Shown here: positions 12,161 through 24,955 of the stretch, piece after piece
How positions within the stretch are numbered: the first letter of the stretch is position 1
How the letters are laid out: each line of letters begins with the position of its first letter
From: Oscheius tipulae
Lineage: Eukaryota; Nematoda; Chromadorea; Rhabditida; Rhabditidae
NCBI GenBank assembly: GCA_037178975.1
Contig: JASJZH010000005.1
Location: forward strand, 6,882,001 to 6,946,000
DNA: 64,000 nt
Direction of reading: 5' to 3'
The notes under the pieces: model-generated
What the model was told of the DNA's origin: nothing
The model's input: only the letters and a program-made list of their open reading frames with translations
Databases searched by the model: none
Position numbers and translations under genes: made by a program

Positions 12161-13940
12161 GCTGTCTCCTCCTCGGGACTTTTAGCTGCTTCCGCACTCT
12201 TGTCGAGAGTGGCAGGGGCGGGGCGACGACACGACAAGACGGAGGAGAGCGCACGCGGAAATTTTTTGAGCTTTGAAATTCGAGAACCAACAGATGTTTG
12301 ATATGAAAAAAGCATGAGAGCAGCATTTTTGGGAGAGGGAGTGTGTATGAGATTTTGATTTGACACACAATGCCTTTGGAGAGAATAGGAATGGAGAAAC
12401 AAGGATCGAGTGAAAGTAGTTGCCACCATCGAGGAGAAGAGGGCCGACGGCTATCTGTCACTGCGGATCCAGTCACTTTATTTATTGTCCAATTAGTGTT
12501 GCCACCGCTTGAGGGAGAACACCGCGGGGAGTCTCTTTGGTCAGAAAAGAAAGTTGATGGAACTACTTACAGTTTGCTCATCAATTATCATATTTGTTGC
12601 ATCGACTAGTGCTTCGGGAGTACTCGAGCTAGATTATTCGTATGTTGCTTGTTTTCCAGCTTTTCAGTTCCATAATTGACACAAACAAAGCTCTTGTATA
12701 TCTGTTTGTAACATTGCCAAGACGATATAATCTTTGCAAAACCCTTTCTCGGTAAAAAAAAAAACCACAACGATTTCAAGCCACAAGTAAAGACGAAAAA
12801 CAAATAAACTCATGGGTGGCTTAGTCCAGATCGTTGACAACTGTTTACAGTTCAATTTGATATGTTTGATATCGAATATTGAACAGTTTCTGTTGCTGTT
12901 ATGGTTACCGTTTTCTACCCTGACCTGTCTGTACATGCAGCAATCGTCTTCCATTTTTCGTTCCGATTGCATAAGTTGGCATGTTGCGTCGTTTGCTGTA
13001 ACACACGGAGAGCACATAGAGAGACAACCACCGATATATATCCGGAGACATGATTGTAACATTAGCGGAAGCTCTGCGTGATATATTACGACTGAGGTGT
13101 GCTGACCACATGATCGCCCATTCTGGCTCCAGACTTCTGACTCATCTTCTCCATCTCCCAGTCATTTGCAACGAGGACAAAGGGCACATGAGCCGGGAGG
13201 AGTCGAGACGGAAATATTATATGCGTCATGTGGCAGGCTCCGTGACTGAAAAGTCCGAAACTGACAGCACTGATTCATAAGAACAGATCCATCATTGCGA
13301 CGGCAGAGCTCCGATCTAAACAGCAGTCGATCGGTCTCTTTGCAGAAAAACGGAGATAGGTAAAACGATAGCGAAAGCACATCTGGGACAAAACGAGAGA
13401 ATGGGCATTTAATCGAGAGTGAGTACCCTATAAATCTGAACCTAAAACTCGTCTATGAACTTTGCCAACACTCTTATACTACATCACAACGGTGTCCGTC
13501 CGTGCGTTACCACGAAACAAAAGCTGGCGAGTCATGGTATGACAAGAGTTTAGTTAACAAGTCATCTCTGACGGAACTTCTCTGTGTGTGTGTGTGTGTG
13601 TGTGCCTAATTGGCAGTTTGTCACAGATACTTTGTGACAGCAATTACTCTTTGGAAGACAAGTTAGTTTGAAAGATGCGTCTATGGGGGAACGTTGCTTC
13701 TGCCACGGTAGCCCGACTGGAACAGCATCTACCTGCCACGAGCCCCAACGGGGCATCATTTTTTTTATCACAAGTTAGGCTACCGCCCCGAACACTCCAA
13801 TAGTGTGGTACAGTTACTCAAACTTCTTTAATGTGAGGAAGTGGTTGTGAAAACAGCTTTGCAAGCATTTTATCGAAGTTTGGACAACAGAAACGTGTTC
13901 AGCAACCTCGAAAACGTTGGGAACATTCAAGAAAGATAGT
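12161..13940. other. 1.8 kb upstream region with no recognised gene
   Basis: It lies upstream of the TSP1-protein start. Short open frames on both strands lack family similarity and splice logic. The only clear item is a (TG)n run at 13582-13604. Confidence 0.4.
13582..13604. repeat. (TG)n microsatellite
   Basis: About 11 uninterrupted TG units. Confidence 0.9.
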
Positions 13941-14105
13941 CAACCTCGGCGGGGATCGAACCAACAATCCTCGCCGGCATGCGATTGTCAAGCATCGATG
14001 ATAATACCTATATATGCCATACAGATAACAAATAAGTGGCCGAGTGGTTATGATCGTTGCTTTGCAATCGTATGCCGTGGGTTCTTGGTTCGTACCCCGC
14101 CGGAA
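13941..14105. repeat. inverted pair of degenerate tRNA-like sequences
   Basis: The plus arm (about 14036-14105) has a perfect pol III A-box TGGCCGAGTGG and a weak B-box GGTTCGTACCC. The minus arm (about 14005-13941) matches it over some 55 bases at roughly 80% and has the better B-box GGTTCGATCCC. The acceptor ends do not pair and the anticodon stems are irregular, so neither looks like a working tRNA. Best read as tRNA pseudogenes or the heads of a tRNA-derived SINE in head-to-head order. Confidence 0.55.
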
Positions 14106-14307
14106 CAGCGTCACTAGCTGCGGTCTTTCAGCTCTTACAGCTATCTCAAGATAGTTTCTCGATAGGTAGAAGAAGCAGTAGTTTCAGGCTACTGAACGAG
14201 AAAACTTTCTATGTTGCTACATCTTTCTTCTCGTCTTCTCCTATCAGTTCTGTGCCACTCCCTCATTCAAATACATCTATCTACGGGAGCTGTATAAGTT
14301 TTTGATA

Positions 14308-14710
14308 ATAGTTCGGCAGGCGCCCCCCTTCAAGTCGAAAATTACGGTAGTTACGGTAATATTACGCCCCCTTCGTCTAAAATCGTGTTTTTCTGATAAA
14401 ACTTACTAATTCATCCAGTTTCTAACTACGTTTATCAAATCCAGCGTGCAAAAAACCCTTTAGAACATGCAAAACGCCATAGATAAGATATCAGAAAATT
14501 GTAAGTTTGAGACAAACGTCGAATAATTCGTTCTTTTCCGTAGTTTTTTTTACACCTTCCTTACATTGTAGGGGGTTCTTTTGCACGCTGGATACGGTAA
14601 AAATCGTCAGAAACTGAAAAAGATTGTGAATTTCATCAGAAAACCTATTCTGAGCGATATTGTAAAAGCGCGCCAAAAATTCAAACGAAAGGGGACGCCT
14701 GCCGAACTAT
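14308..14710. mobile_element. fold-back MITE of about 0.4 kb
   Basis: The ends ATAGTTCGGCAGGCG and its inverse CGCCTGCCGAACTAT are flanked by TA on both sides, the usual Tc1/mariner-type target duplication. Inverse similarity continues inward: CCAGCGTGCAAAA near 14443 pairs with its inverse near 14579, so most of the element can fold into one hairpin. It has no coding capacity. Confidence 0.8.
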
Positions 14711-14789
14711 TACCAAGTATTCGCTGATGGCCAAGGTTCTCGTTGTTTCTTACAGCGAACTGCTTAGCATAAACGTAAAAAAAAGTAAA

Positions 14790-15780
14790 AATACCGATAA
14801 TGCCAAAAAATGCAAAAATTTATTGACTTCCAAACAACTTTTTCATTCGTTGCATTATGATGTACCACGTCTGCCCATTTCACGAGTAGCTTACGGATGC
14901 CACGCTCGTAGAACACCTTGGGTTTCGAAGCGAAGAAGTTTGTCAACCAGGTTTTGAGTGCACCGTCGGAATCGAACTGTTGTCCTCCAATCTCGTTGTT
15001 GAGAGTCCGGAACAGAAATAGTTGGAAGGAACAAGGTCCGGGCTATAAGGAGGATGGAGTAAAATCTCCCAACTCAAGTCGTGGAATGAGTTTTGCAACA
15101 TGGTGGCGTGCGTTGTCCATCAGCAGGATGACCTTCGAATTCAGCAGCCGTTTCTGACGAAGTGCAACGGCAACCTTTCCAAGTTGCTGGCTGTATATGG
15201 CGGTCGTAAGGGTAGTTCCAGCTTCCAGCAGTTCCCAGTGCATCTCTCCTTCGATATCCCAGAAAACAGAGCATAATCTTAGAACGGTGTCGGGTTTCTC
15301 ATCAGGACTTGATGTCTGCACTTCTCATCCCCCGTTACCAGACGTGTTAAAAAGGATTTTCTCTCATACCTGGACAGGAGAGAATGGGCGACGGACAAGC
15401 GCTGCCACTTCTGGGCGTCACTGAGATCATGCGGCAACCATTCCCAGTTTCTTCGTAAATCACAAATGCTTTAAATAATGTTCCACTGCGACATGACTGA
15501 CAAACAATACCTCTGCTAGTTCACGGGCAGTCTGCCGATTATTCTCGTTCACGAGCTGCAGCAGCTTCGATTCATCGAAACTTGTTGGTCGACCTGACCT
15601 TGGCTCATCTTCGACGCTTTGTCCCCAGACCGAAAGCTATGGAAGCACAACCGGCATACCCTCGTAGACGTCGTTTCTTGGCCATAAACATCGTTGATAT
15701 TAGCCGTCGTTTGGGCTCCATTCGTACCTTTGAGGACATGACATGTCGCAGAACGTAGGGTGGCAGGTCGGCAGGTCAAT
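14790..15780 (-). pseudogene. decayed mariner transposase
   Basis: Segments of a mariner transposase follow in order on the minus strand but in different frames. The helix-turn-helix part has ANINDVYG, HSFRSGD, RQTARELAE and HYLKHL; then DAQKWQRLSVAHSLLSRY and TRLVTGDEK; the catalytic core has FWDIEGEMHWELL and LLMDNARHHVAK, then HPPYSPD in another frame; the C-terminus has FFASKPKVFYERGIRKL. Several frameshifts and in-frame stops make it inactive. It lies right beside the MITE, but I could not match their ends. Confidence 0.88.
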
Positions 15781-16418
15781 AGTCCTGATCAAAGCGAACA
15801 GTGAATAGAGAATAAGAAAAAGGGAAGTGGTGTCTTGCATGGTGGTGGTAGAGGACTGAGTGAGCTACACGAGGTGCTATAATTAATAGCTCGGCCGTTG
15901 TTGAAACAAGGCAAAGGACATGTTTACAAAAAGCGAAAAGACTTATATACCAATTCAATAGCTCGGGCAGATGCGGTGATATTCTAGGAACAGATGGAAA
16001 TGCGCCGGTTTGCAGAACAGCAGATTGACAATATCTGGAAAAAAAAGAAGAGTCCGGCTGACAAAACAGTTACAATAGGTGACGGTGACCAGCACAGAAT
16101 GGCAGCATAGCAGGCTGTCGAAGAAAGATTTTTTTTTTGAAACACAACATTTTCAGCGATGTGACTGATCTGTATCACAACTCTCGGAGCGTCATGTGGA
16201 ATTTTTATTGTCCTACTGACTCTACCGCCACTTTAATCTCTGCTGCTACACGGCCACAATGAGCACTTCTCTGCCTCTAAAATAAGACAGTTCTGCATGT
16301 GCGTGTAACCAATTTAGTGATCCGCAGTCTTCCGGCGATGGAGCAGATCGAAGAAGAAACTATTCATTTGTAAGGCATGACCGAAATCCACACTGATATT
16401 CATATACATTTTAAAAAT
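15781..16418. other. 638 bp with no recognised feature
   Basis: Lies between the dead mariner and the 3' end of the membrane-protein gene. Nothing recognisable on either strand. Confidence 0.4.
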
Positions 16419-18496
16419 CTAGCCCGTGTTTTCCCGTACGATGATTGGCCGACCGCCATTCTTACTTGCGTTGATGTTCATGATCACGATGACGATGGCT
16501 AAAATATGACAAATGTTCACGATGACCATCACGATTCGATAGAGGGTGAAGTTGAAACAGCGACGCACGTTCTCCCTGAAAATTTTGCTGTATAACGTTT
16601 GGGATGCTAAATCTAAGAGGTTTCATAATTCAGTCAATGTTTTGCTCTTATCCTCAATGACTGTGTATCCGAAGTTAGCATTCGAATGTTTTTTTTTTTG
16701 CTCACTACAATAGATCTTGCAGTGAACATTGAGGGTTGTGAATTCGGGGATATTTGAAACTCCCACGTTCCCAAGTAGCAAACGTCTAAGAACTTCCCAG
16801 TAAAAATTTTGTATACAAACCTCGTATTATGCTTCGGATTCAAGGGAAGACATGGCCAAAAGAAGCGCAGTTTGGTGAATTTGATGATGCCCCATGTCAA
16901 GGCGACCAACTTGATACAGGATGAGAAGAAGACCGGGTTGGCCAGAGAGAGACGTGGCTCATTTGTGAAGAGAAGATTCATCATGATTGGCAGAGGAACC
17001 TGAAGATCAAAGTTCAGCCTCTTTCGCTCTGAACGATTGAGCAGACTCGATCGAACAACTGCACTTGGACTGACTAGAGGCTGATCGGCGGACGGCAAAA
17101 CAAAGCAAACCCAACACAAATATCGGGTTTGATTTGCTGATTGCGAAGGGTATATTGGTCAATCTTGGCAACAATTACTTGAAACCTGGTTCTGAAGACA
17201 GGGATTGCGCTGAAAGTGTCTGAATGTATGGAGGGCCTTTTCTGTTCTAACAGGGTGAGTCTACGGGACAGAGTAATCCGATGATTATGTAATACAGTAC
17301 TCTACTACTAGCCGCAATCGTAGAAACTGCACTTTCAGCAATTTAAACAACGTCTTGTGAGAAGAGGTTTGGCTAAATAATAAGTTCGAAGTCGGTGGTG
17401 AGCTGAACTATCTCGGTAAGGATGATGAAGACAACGCTTGAAAAACTGTCATGCCTTCTCTTGTTTGAATGGTAGTGGCAAAGGGATCGGGTACAAAAGA
17501 CAAAAGAATGGTCCACCTCTTCAGTTGTACTATCCCCCTATCATCTTTCATGTGTTTTCTTTAAGGTAAAGTTTCGGATTACAACATCTTGACTCGAACC
17601 TCGTTACAAAAATATTTTGAGTGTGGTCATCTCCCGACCGCCATGATCGTATACGACTTCAATATGTGCTGTCTCGGCCGTTAAAGCCTTCGGAGCAAGA
17701 ATGCTTATTACATAGCCTCGCGGGTACGGAACACATGACCCGGGACCCGGACAGATGACTCGTTTTTGCAAGGCAATGCTACGTCAAAGTCTCTCCTACC
17801 TCTTCCAGAGCCAGAACCATACTTTTGGCCAGACGCGCGTAGAAGACGTTCTCCTCATCGTGTTTTAGAGTCTGACAGACGTCGATCATCTCAAAAATGT
17901 AGACAAATATTGAAACACCTGAAGGGAGAGGATAACTGGAAAGGGATCAGAACTTGCCCGTGAAGAAAAAGTACCCGTACGCTGCGAGAATTGCGACTTC
18001 GCTTTGAAAGTTGCCGAGAAATTCGGCGATTCGATTACAGACGAGCATGTCGGCCATCAGATCGAGTGTTGAGGCTATCAGGGTCACGAAGGCCACAATT
18101 CGAACAGGAGGAGCCCATTCCAAATGATTTCTGAATTCAAAATTTTTCAGAAAGTGCTCTCGAACCACATTTAAATAGTAACCATAATATTTTGGAATGG
18201 CTTTCTTTCTGGTTGTCCTTTGAAAAAAGGTTTGCTCCCAAGATGGAGAGCACTTTTTTGGAAAGATACTACTCCAAAAAATAAACTTTATTGCGCTAAA
18301 AAAAACATGACGGCGGGGTGTAAAGCCCTGACCGATACGTGCTGAAACTCATTTTTCTATGAGCTTGGATTGAGGACTGCCTAAATTGTCGAATGGATAA
18401 AGAAGGAAAGTTTCTTTTTGGAAGAAGTTTTTCCAATGAATGAGAAACAACTCACGCCGGTCCTTCAGGATCCTTCCAAGCAAGACGCCATCCCAT
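16419..18496 (-). CDS. unrecognised four-helix membrane protein
   Basis: Five exons (18496-18456, 18130-17958, 17918-17800, 16999-16821, 16575-16419) join in frame to 222 residues starting MGWRLAWKDPEGPA. Hydrophobic segments: VRIVAFVTLIASTLDLMADM (about 22-41), AILAAYGYFFFTGVSIFVYI (about 59-80), a weaker one around LVALTWGIIKF, and IVMVIVNICHILAIVIVIMN near the end. A conserved-looking loop reads LALEEVPLPIMMNLLF. The tail is basic and polar (SKNGGRPIIVRENTG). The second intron appears to be GC-AG (ACGG before GCAAGT). I do not recognise the family; a small channel-like, TMEM or tetraspan protein is possible. Confidence 0.72.
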
Positions 18497-19316
18497 GGCT
18501 TGTGGAATGCTGCCAGCGGCGGGGGGTTGACCGCTTGAGTTGCACAAAACACCGCTGCTGCTCTCTCTTTCTCTTCTCTACCCGGATACGCCCACCCGAC
18601 TAGGGCACCGAGGACAGGGGACAAGCATTTCCAGGTTCTTGGGTTTCACTTTTGACAGCTTGACTCATCTCTTTTGTTTCTGTCTTTTGTTGAAGGACCA
18701 AAGTCGAAGCTTGTTAGTCAGTTTTCTATGCTAAGACTTGCTTTAGTTTTGACCTGTAAGATCCATACGAGACGTCTTTGAGCTCATTAAAAGAATCTGA
18801 TCTTCGCCAGTGCTCTCGTCTTCCACTTGTTTCTGGTCTGGTGTTTCTACTGTCTCCTCAGAACGGAGCCCTATTTGCCTCGACTCTCTGCCAACTTGCT
18901 ACAAGATTTGAGCTTGGCCCAAGAAGGGAAGGAAAACTGGCTTGGCTAGTAAGAGACCGATCGTCTCAAACCTCATGTCTTCGTAAGGAAACAAGGTTCT
19001 TATGCAGTATGAAGCCGAAAGATCTCAGAAAAATTAGTTGTGTACCAGTCAGCTGTACTCAATTGGACTCCAAGCCATAAACAAGGCACTTCGACAAAGA
19101 TCCTCTTCCAAAGGGATCACCCGACTGACGATAAATCTCCTGCTCTACGTAGTTTCCGTCACGACACCAGGTTCCCATTAAAACGTACACACGCTCTCAA
19201 ACAGACTAAAAATTCATCGTTTAATTTTGATCCGAGAGAGTAGAAAAAACAACAGAAAATGATATTATGGAGAGGATTCACCCGAGATTCGTAGAAATAA
19301 ACCGGTTGGGATGAGA
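18497..19316. other. 820 bp with no recognised gene
   Basis: Upstream region of the membrane-protein gene and 3' flank of the receptor kinase. An acceptor-like GCTGGCAG lies just before the ATG at 18496. No other feature seen. Confidence 0.4.
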
Positions 19317-22300
19317 TCACAGTAGACCAACTTCTAATGACTCGGCTACAGCCGGATCGAGAAAGACGTCTTCCGCTGTGAGACGCTGTTCTGGATCAAG
19401 GGCCCAACAGCGTTCCATCAGAGAGTAGACGTCGTTCGGACAGGAGGCCGGCTTTGGAGGACGCATCCCTGGAAGTCGCCTGGTTTGTCTGCCTCTCTGT
19501 CTCTTCATTATACTCTTCCTAGCACGTTACCATTTGTCTTTTGGGAATAGGACAAGGTACACACAACTTTTGGATTCGCATCCTTTCGAGCAAGAACTTA
19601 CCGGCTAGAGCATAAGAGACGACCTCATGGTTGCTTAGCGTATCGAAAGGAACACCTCCGTAGCTGAAGATCTCCCACATTGTTACTCCGAGCGACCTAA
19701 AAAAAAGGGAGTTTGTAACGTTTTGAGATTTTTCCTACCAGATATCACTCTTTGAGCTGAAACGATGATCACTGATAGCCTCAGGAGGAAGCCATCGAAC
19801 AGGAAGGAGCGACTGATTCTGCATTCGGTAGTAGTCCGAATTGTAAGAGAGGCGTCGCGACATTCCAAAGTCGGAGATCTGAACAAACAATATATTCAGT
19901 CAGTTTTCCCGATACCTTGACAGAAATGGACGGTCGCTGTTTCGGATTCCCACACATCTGATCCGATTCCCCGTCTACTAAACAGTTTCTAGCGGCCAGA
20001 TCTCTATGGACTATTTGTTGGGCAACCAGGTAGCAAAGACCTCGGGCAACCTGAAAACTGATTTATATGCTCAAGTTGCTTTGTCAGGCATGACCCCGAG
20101 GGATTGGAGTACGAGCTGTACTAAAGTACATAAGCCCATGTTCAAGGAGGAAATGACAAGGCGGTGCAGAAGAAGATTAGATTAACACACCTGTCGGACG
20201 ATGAACTTCAATTCCGACTGGTCCAAGGCGGCTGGAAACGAGGCATAGCTACCTGGTTGTGGAGCTCGGGCCTTGAGGTACGAGCGGAGGTCACCTGAAT
20301 CGAATAGTACTGTCTAACTTTCACATTATTCACGGTTCGGCGTTAATCGTCCGCCATTTAGTCATTTTCCGCAGATTTTTTGTACGGTAGTACCAAACTT
20401 CGAAAGTTTTGATAGCATAATTTCTTCTCAAACTAGTGAGAATAACAAAAGTACCCCAGGGAGGGGGCAACAACGAGTTACCTACTTCTCTTTCATAAAA
20501 CAAGTTGACTCACCCAGTCTCATCATTTCAAAGACGAGCAGCAATCTGTCTCCATCCCTTGTCAATCCGTACAGTCGAACAATGTTGTCGTGATCAAGTC
20601 GACAGAGAACAGTTGCTTCCTTCTCGACCTCGGCATCAGCTTCGACCAGAGCCTTGACAGCCACAGATCGAGGACCCGTCTGCTCCCAAGTCCCGCAGTA
20701 GACGGCTCCAAAAGCCCCTTTCCCAATCTGTTCATGAATCTGTACTGCTCCGCCCTTGATGCAAGGGATCACATGTCCGGTGTAGTCACTAGACAATGAC
20801 AATCTCTCCTCCAGTCGCAACATTGTCTCTTCTGTTGCATGACTAGTTCTTCTGGAGAGACGCGAGTGGAACGACCAGCGCCATTTTCTCCAGCCTACTG
20901 ACTGCAAATCTAATGTCGGACAAAGATCAGAGACTAATGCACCTTGATGTTGTGCAGTTTGGCGTTTATGAAAGCGGCAGCCATGAACAGAGTGAGAAAA
21001 ATCAGGACAACAATGACAACCGGCTCCAGAGAGATCCGATGCTCGTAGTTTGGTTGGATGTGAACCAGATCACTCTATATTTTGGAAGTATTTCAATAGA
21101 GCAAAATTTTGACTCACAGCATTGAATTTGTTGAAGTGATGGCTGATGCTCTTACATTCCCCAGTGTCATTCAAGGTTAACTCTTTCTCCTGAACTGGAC
21201 ATGTGAATAGAAGTTTGTAAACAAGCCTGTGTACAAAAGGTGAAAGTATAGTCTCCGGCTAGATGGTCCTCTGGGCAGTCGGTACAACTGGTTGTGAAGA
21301 TGTTGAAGATGCGACGATGGAAGAGTGAGTGTCTGAAAGAGTCACAGTTGAATTTGTCAGCAGCGAGAGGAAAGGAAAGAAGCAAGGAAGACTCACGCTG
21401 AATCTGGACGAACTACCATCGTCTTCCAGAATTTTGTCGAGGCTGTTGAAGAGAGATCCGAGGTCATGTTCTCCTGGAAATGATGGTACAAATTCAAAGC
21501 AGTTATTTTCACTGTACCACCTACTAGCCCTCCGCATTTTAAAAGTCTCTCTTTAAATTTTGCAGAGCTGTAGAAAAAAGCAAGAACTACAACTTTGCAA
21601 AACCTCGATTAGCTGAAAAATGGCTTCTTGAACCCAAATGAACTTATGTAAATCAATCTGCTAGTAACTCACTCCTTTCGCATCGACCACAGTGAGGCTG
21701 ATCTTATCGACTGGATATCCTTGAACTGCCAGTCGAAACGAGGAGGCATCCGATGTTTCCACCTGTAGACTCAACGGAGTCGGAACTCGAACCTGGAAAC
21801 TATTCCTCTGAATGTTTTCCACCGTAAGTCCCTCGTAGAGATTTTATTAGCTGACATGTTGTTTCTCGAGGTATCATAAAACTTTTACAGTAGCCCCACG
21901 AGCAATTTTCAATAATTGTACGTGTGTCAAAGCACGTGGGCTTTCCCTTATTGAGGCTTAATGAAGTCCCGCCTCGTGTGTGTTTCAAGTGCAATCGGAG
22001 AGCAGGAAGTGGTCGTCATAGCCTCAAGTCTAATTAGAGATCGAGCCCAACCTCTGGAACTTGTTTGTCCCCCTCTTTCTCCCGCATGAATCTGTTCAAT
22101 GGACTTGCCAGAGCGGGAGGGGGATTAGCAGGGCACAAATGCGAGAGCACTAATTATGGAAGAAGAACGTCTGCTCAATAAAGAGGGATTTTATCACTTT
22201 TTCCTCGATCGAGAGTCCAGATTTGTCATTGTTGTTCGAAGAGCATGAGGAGACTCTCACGACCTCTGCTAGTTCCTTGTGTCGAGGTTGAAACGACCGG

Positions 22301-24891
22301 AAGACAAAGACATTTTCTGTACTGCGATATTTTGACTGGGGGGCAAATGTGTGACTAGAATTGAACAAACTGGTTTGTAGGATGAATGAATTGGTAGAAA
22401 ACATTGAGCTGGCGTTCTGTTCCAGAGATGTCATACTGAACTGGTGAGATCCTTGCAAGTTTACCCATCTTACATGTTTTCAATATTTTTTCAACACTAC
22501 CACCCATTCTTTGCTCCTCTCCAAGCGTATAGTTTAGCCGACCAAGCCTGAAAATCTCCAAAATCCCCTAAACTTGACGAATATTTTGTAGCTGCATCCC
22601 GCAATCCCTTCTAAAACTCGGAAAGTCGCCCAAGACGACAGTATCCGCGCTAGATCCGGATGTCACAGTCATCCCTTCCTGCTGACAGTAAAGCTACCGT
22701 AGTTTACCGAAACACAACTCGTACTCTAATCCCTTATCTACGTCACACAGACTCTCTCTCTTCTTCTACGCGATGATGCAAGAAGAGGGATGATTCAAGC
22801 ACACAGCAGGATTAGCGGGCAATTTGATCAAGAGGGAGCGAGAGAAAGGCAAGGTAATTTTCTATGGTTAGGCTGGGGAATCCTCGGATCAAGGATCAGG
22901 TTGTGTAGCACGTTCACAGAGAGACGTCAGTGATTAGAGGAAGTTTCCTCGGCTGCACAAAAGAGCACGATTATTGAGCTCTTAACGGTCAGGAAGTAAT
23001 ATGGTACTGATTACAAATGATCATTTTAAAGGAAGAGGAAAATAAAAAGCGCTCTTCTCTCACTATGTTGCCTCTTATAGACCCGCTTCAAGCTTAACAA
23101 TCGAGCAGTTTTGCAGCCCCAGTCGTACTGTTTTTCATGACACAAATCGGCGTGTGAGCATGGCAACCAGTCCATTTTCCGCCTGACAACAAGCTCTGAC
23201 TAATGGACCCATGACAAGATCACTGGGACACAGAGTTTTTCTACCCCGCTCTCCCCTTCCAAATTAGATTCTGCCGTCTCCTTGAAGGACAGGGGGATAA
23301 ACCTTTGGGAAAGAAAAACATATCCTGTGTCCAGACACCCACTCGCATGAGCCCTGACGGATGGATCGTCGTCGTCCAGAAAAGAATTATTAATATCAAG
23401 GCCTCCAAACATGTCTCTCTCTCCCCTCGGCTCATTTAAAAGTTTGTTCCAGAGAGCAAACGGATCTGCGGGTGATTGCTCGGCGGAAGTGAGCATTCGC
23501 TCCAAAAAGAGAACTCTCATGTATTTCTGATGATTCAAGACAGATGTCGGTGCGGGTGGATGATCAGCTACCCATTAAGTGTACGACTTGAAGCTGTACA
23601 AATTAGATTTAGAGATCGGTGTGCCGGTGTGTGGGTGAGGTATGAATATTTCAAGGGCGAGGAGACGCTTCCTGGAGGAAGCAGTCGAATAATGAGCGAG
23701 TCCAGAGAAGATGCATAGGCTAGAGAACGTTCTTATCTAGGCCAGATGAACTTGGCAACAAGAAAAAAAGAATAGAAAATTTGGAGATGGTTCGAAGTAG
23801 TAACTTTGTTTTCAACTTACGCTGAATCGTTTCAAGAGATTCGGTCAACTTCCCAGGTGGCCAGTCTATACATTCATGCAAAACCTGACCTTATGCTCTA
23901 CTCTTTCTGTCAAGCACCTGTCTCCACTTCAGCTCTCGAGAATTAATCTTCGTCGGTGACTTGTCTGAAGGGCACACATGCTAATTAGTTCGATCAGTCA
24001 CGTGTGCAACTCCTCCTAAGACCTTCATATCTTGAGGAGGAACCCTTTCTTGATTGGCACGGGCACAGGACATAGATCTTGTTGTTACCCGAATCGGAAA
24101 ACACTTCTTTTGCTATTATCCCCCTCGACGTCGACTAATCTCTAAGACTGTAGCCCCCTTTGGCCGACTGTCAAAACATGGCCTACCTCGAAATAGGCGA
24201 ACAATGGTTGTACGCAATGCCAACAGACGATGTTGATCACTCCGACATCGGCTTCTGAGACATTGAAAATTTCCAATCGAAGAAGTTTGTCAAATATCTG
24301 TTCTCTATGGCTATGGCCTGTCCGACTTCCTTGCCACTTGAAGTATTGCCTGAAAAAGATAGAATTGAATGTCTGCTAATTCCTAGACCTCGTCTTGTTG
24401 ATGGTGGAAGAGGGAAGAATCTGTCCGATGATTCGGTATTCCAGCTGGAAAAATTGTCCAACAACTGGCGCTCCTTTTTCTTGTCGATCTAGCTCCGCTG
24501 GCGGACAAATCGGAGAACATTGAAACTGACGAGGTAGACGAACGTGAAGATGTTCCAAGTGAGAGTTTACGACCCAAGCGGTCTCACACGAACAGACGAG
24601 TGGGCAATTAGAGATGTCAACTTGTTGCGAAGCAGTGGTGAAGAGCGATTGCCATTGAAATGTGGTGGAAGAACAATGGGGCAGCTCTAGGCTGCGCGAG
24701 CTGAGACTCTCGAGTGCGAAGAGAGGTAAGTGGGAGACGTTGCAAGACTGGATAGCTTCAGAATCGGCCGGACAGCCTTGAAGCAGAACGGACCAGTCCC
24801 AAGAGGACTGGGAACAATTTGCTCGCAGATCACAGGTCGGGTAGCTGTGCATCATTGAGAGTAGTGACGGAATTAGTAGAAGAAATAGCAT
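19317..24891 (-). CDS. trk-1-like: Trk-like receptor tyrosine kinase
   Basis: Thirteen exons from 24891 to 19317 give about 731 residues. Order: signal peptide MLFLLLIPSLLSMMHS; a cysteine/leucine-rich N-terminus ending in CPLVCSCETAWVV, like the cap after leucine-rich repeats; an Ig-like stretch (LLRLEIFNVSEADVGVINI) and a second extracellular domain; TM helix EPVVIVVLIFLTLFMAAAFI; then the kinase with IGKGAFGAVYCG, AVKALVEA, HRDLAARN, ISDFGMSRRL, activation-loop DYYRM, LLPVRWLPPEA and SLGVTMWEIFSYGG. LRR cap plus Ig plus DYYR kinase is the Trk plan. A 2.4 kb intron splits the Ig region. The last junction (19602 to 19479) is one base short of the conserved frame; a weak acceptor 12 bp upstream would restore it. 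The start lies 64 bp after the L28 stop. Confidence 0.85.
21558..21602. repeat. dispersed short hairpin, copy 2
   Basis: Arms TTTTGCAGAGCTGTAG and CTACAACTTTGCAAAA around a 13-base loop, inside a kinase intron. Confidence 0.55.
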
Positions 24892-24955
24892 AATAAAGCA
24901 TTATCAACCAGTTCATTCGGTGAACAAATAACGTGACGAAGAAGGGTCGGTTGCT

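Noticed and set aside
14036-14105. Functional tRNA gene
   Set aside because: A-box and B-box are present but acceptor and anticodon stems do not pair properly.
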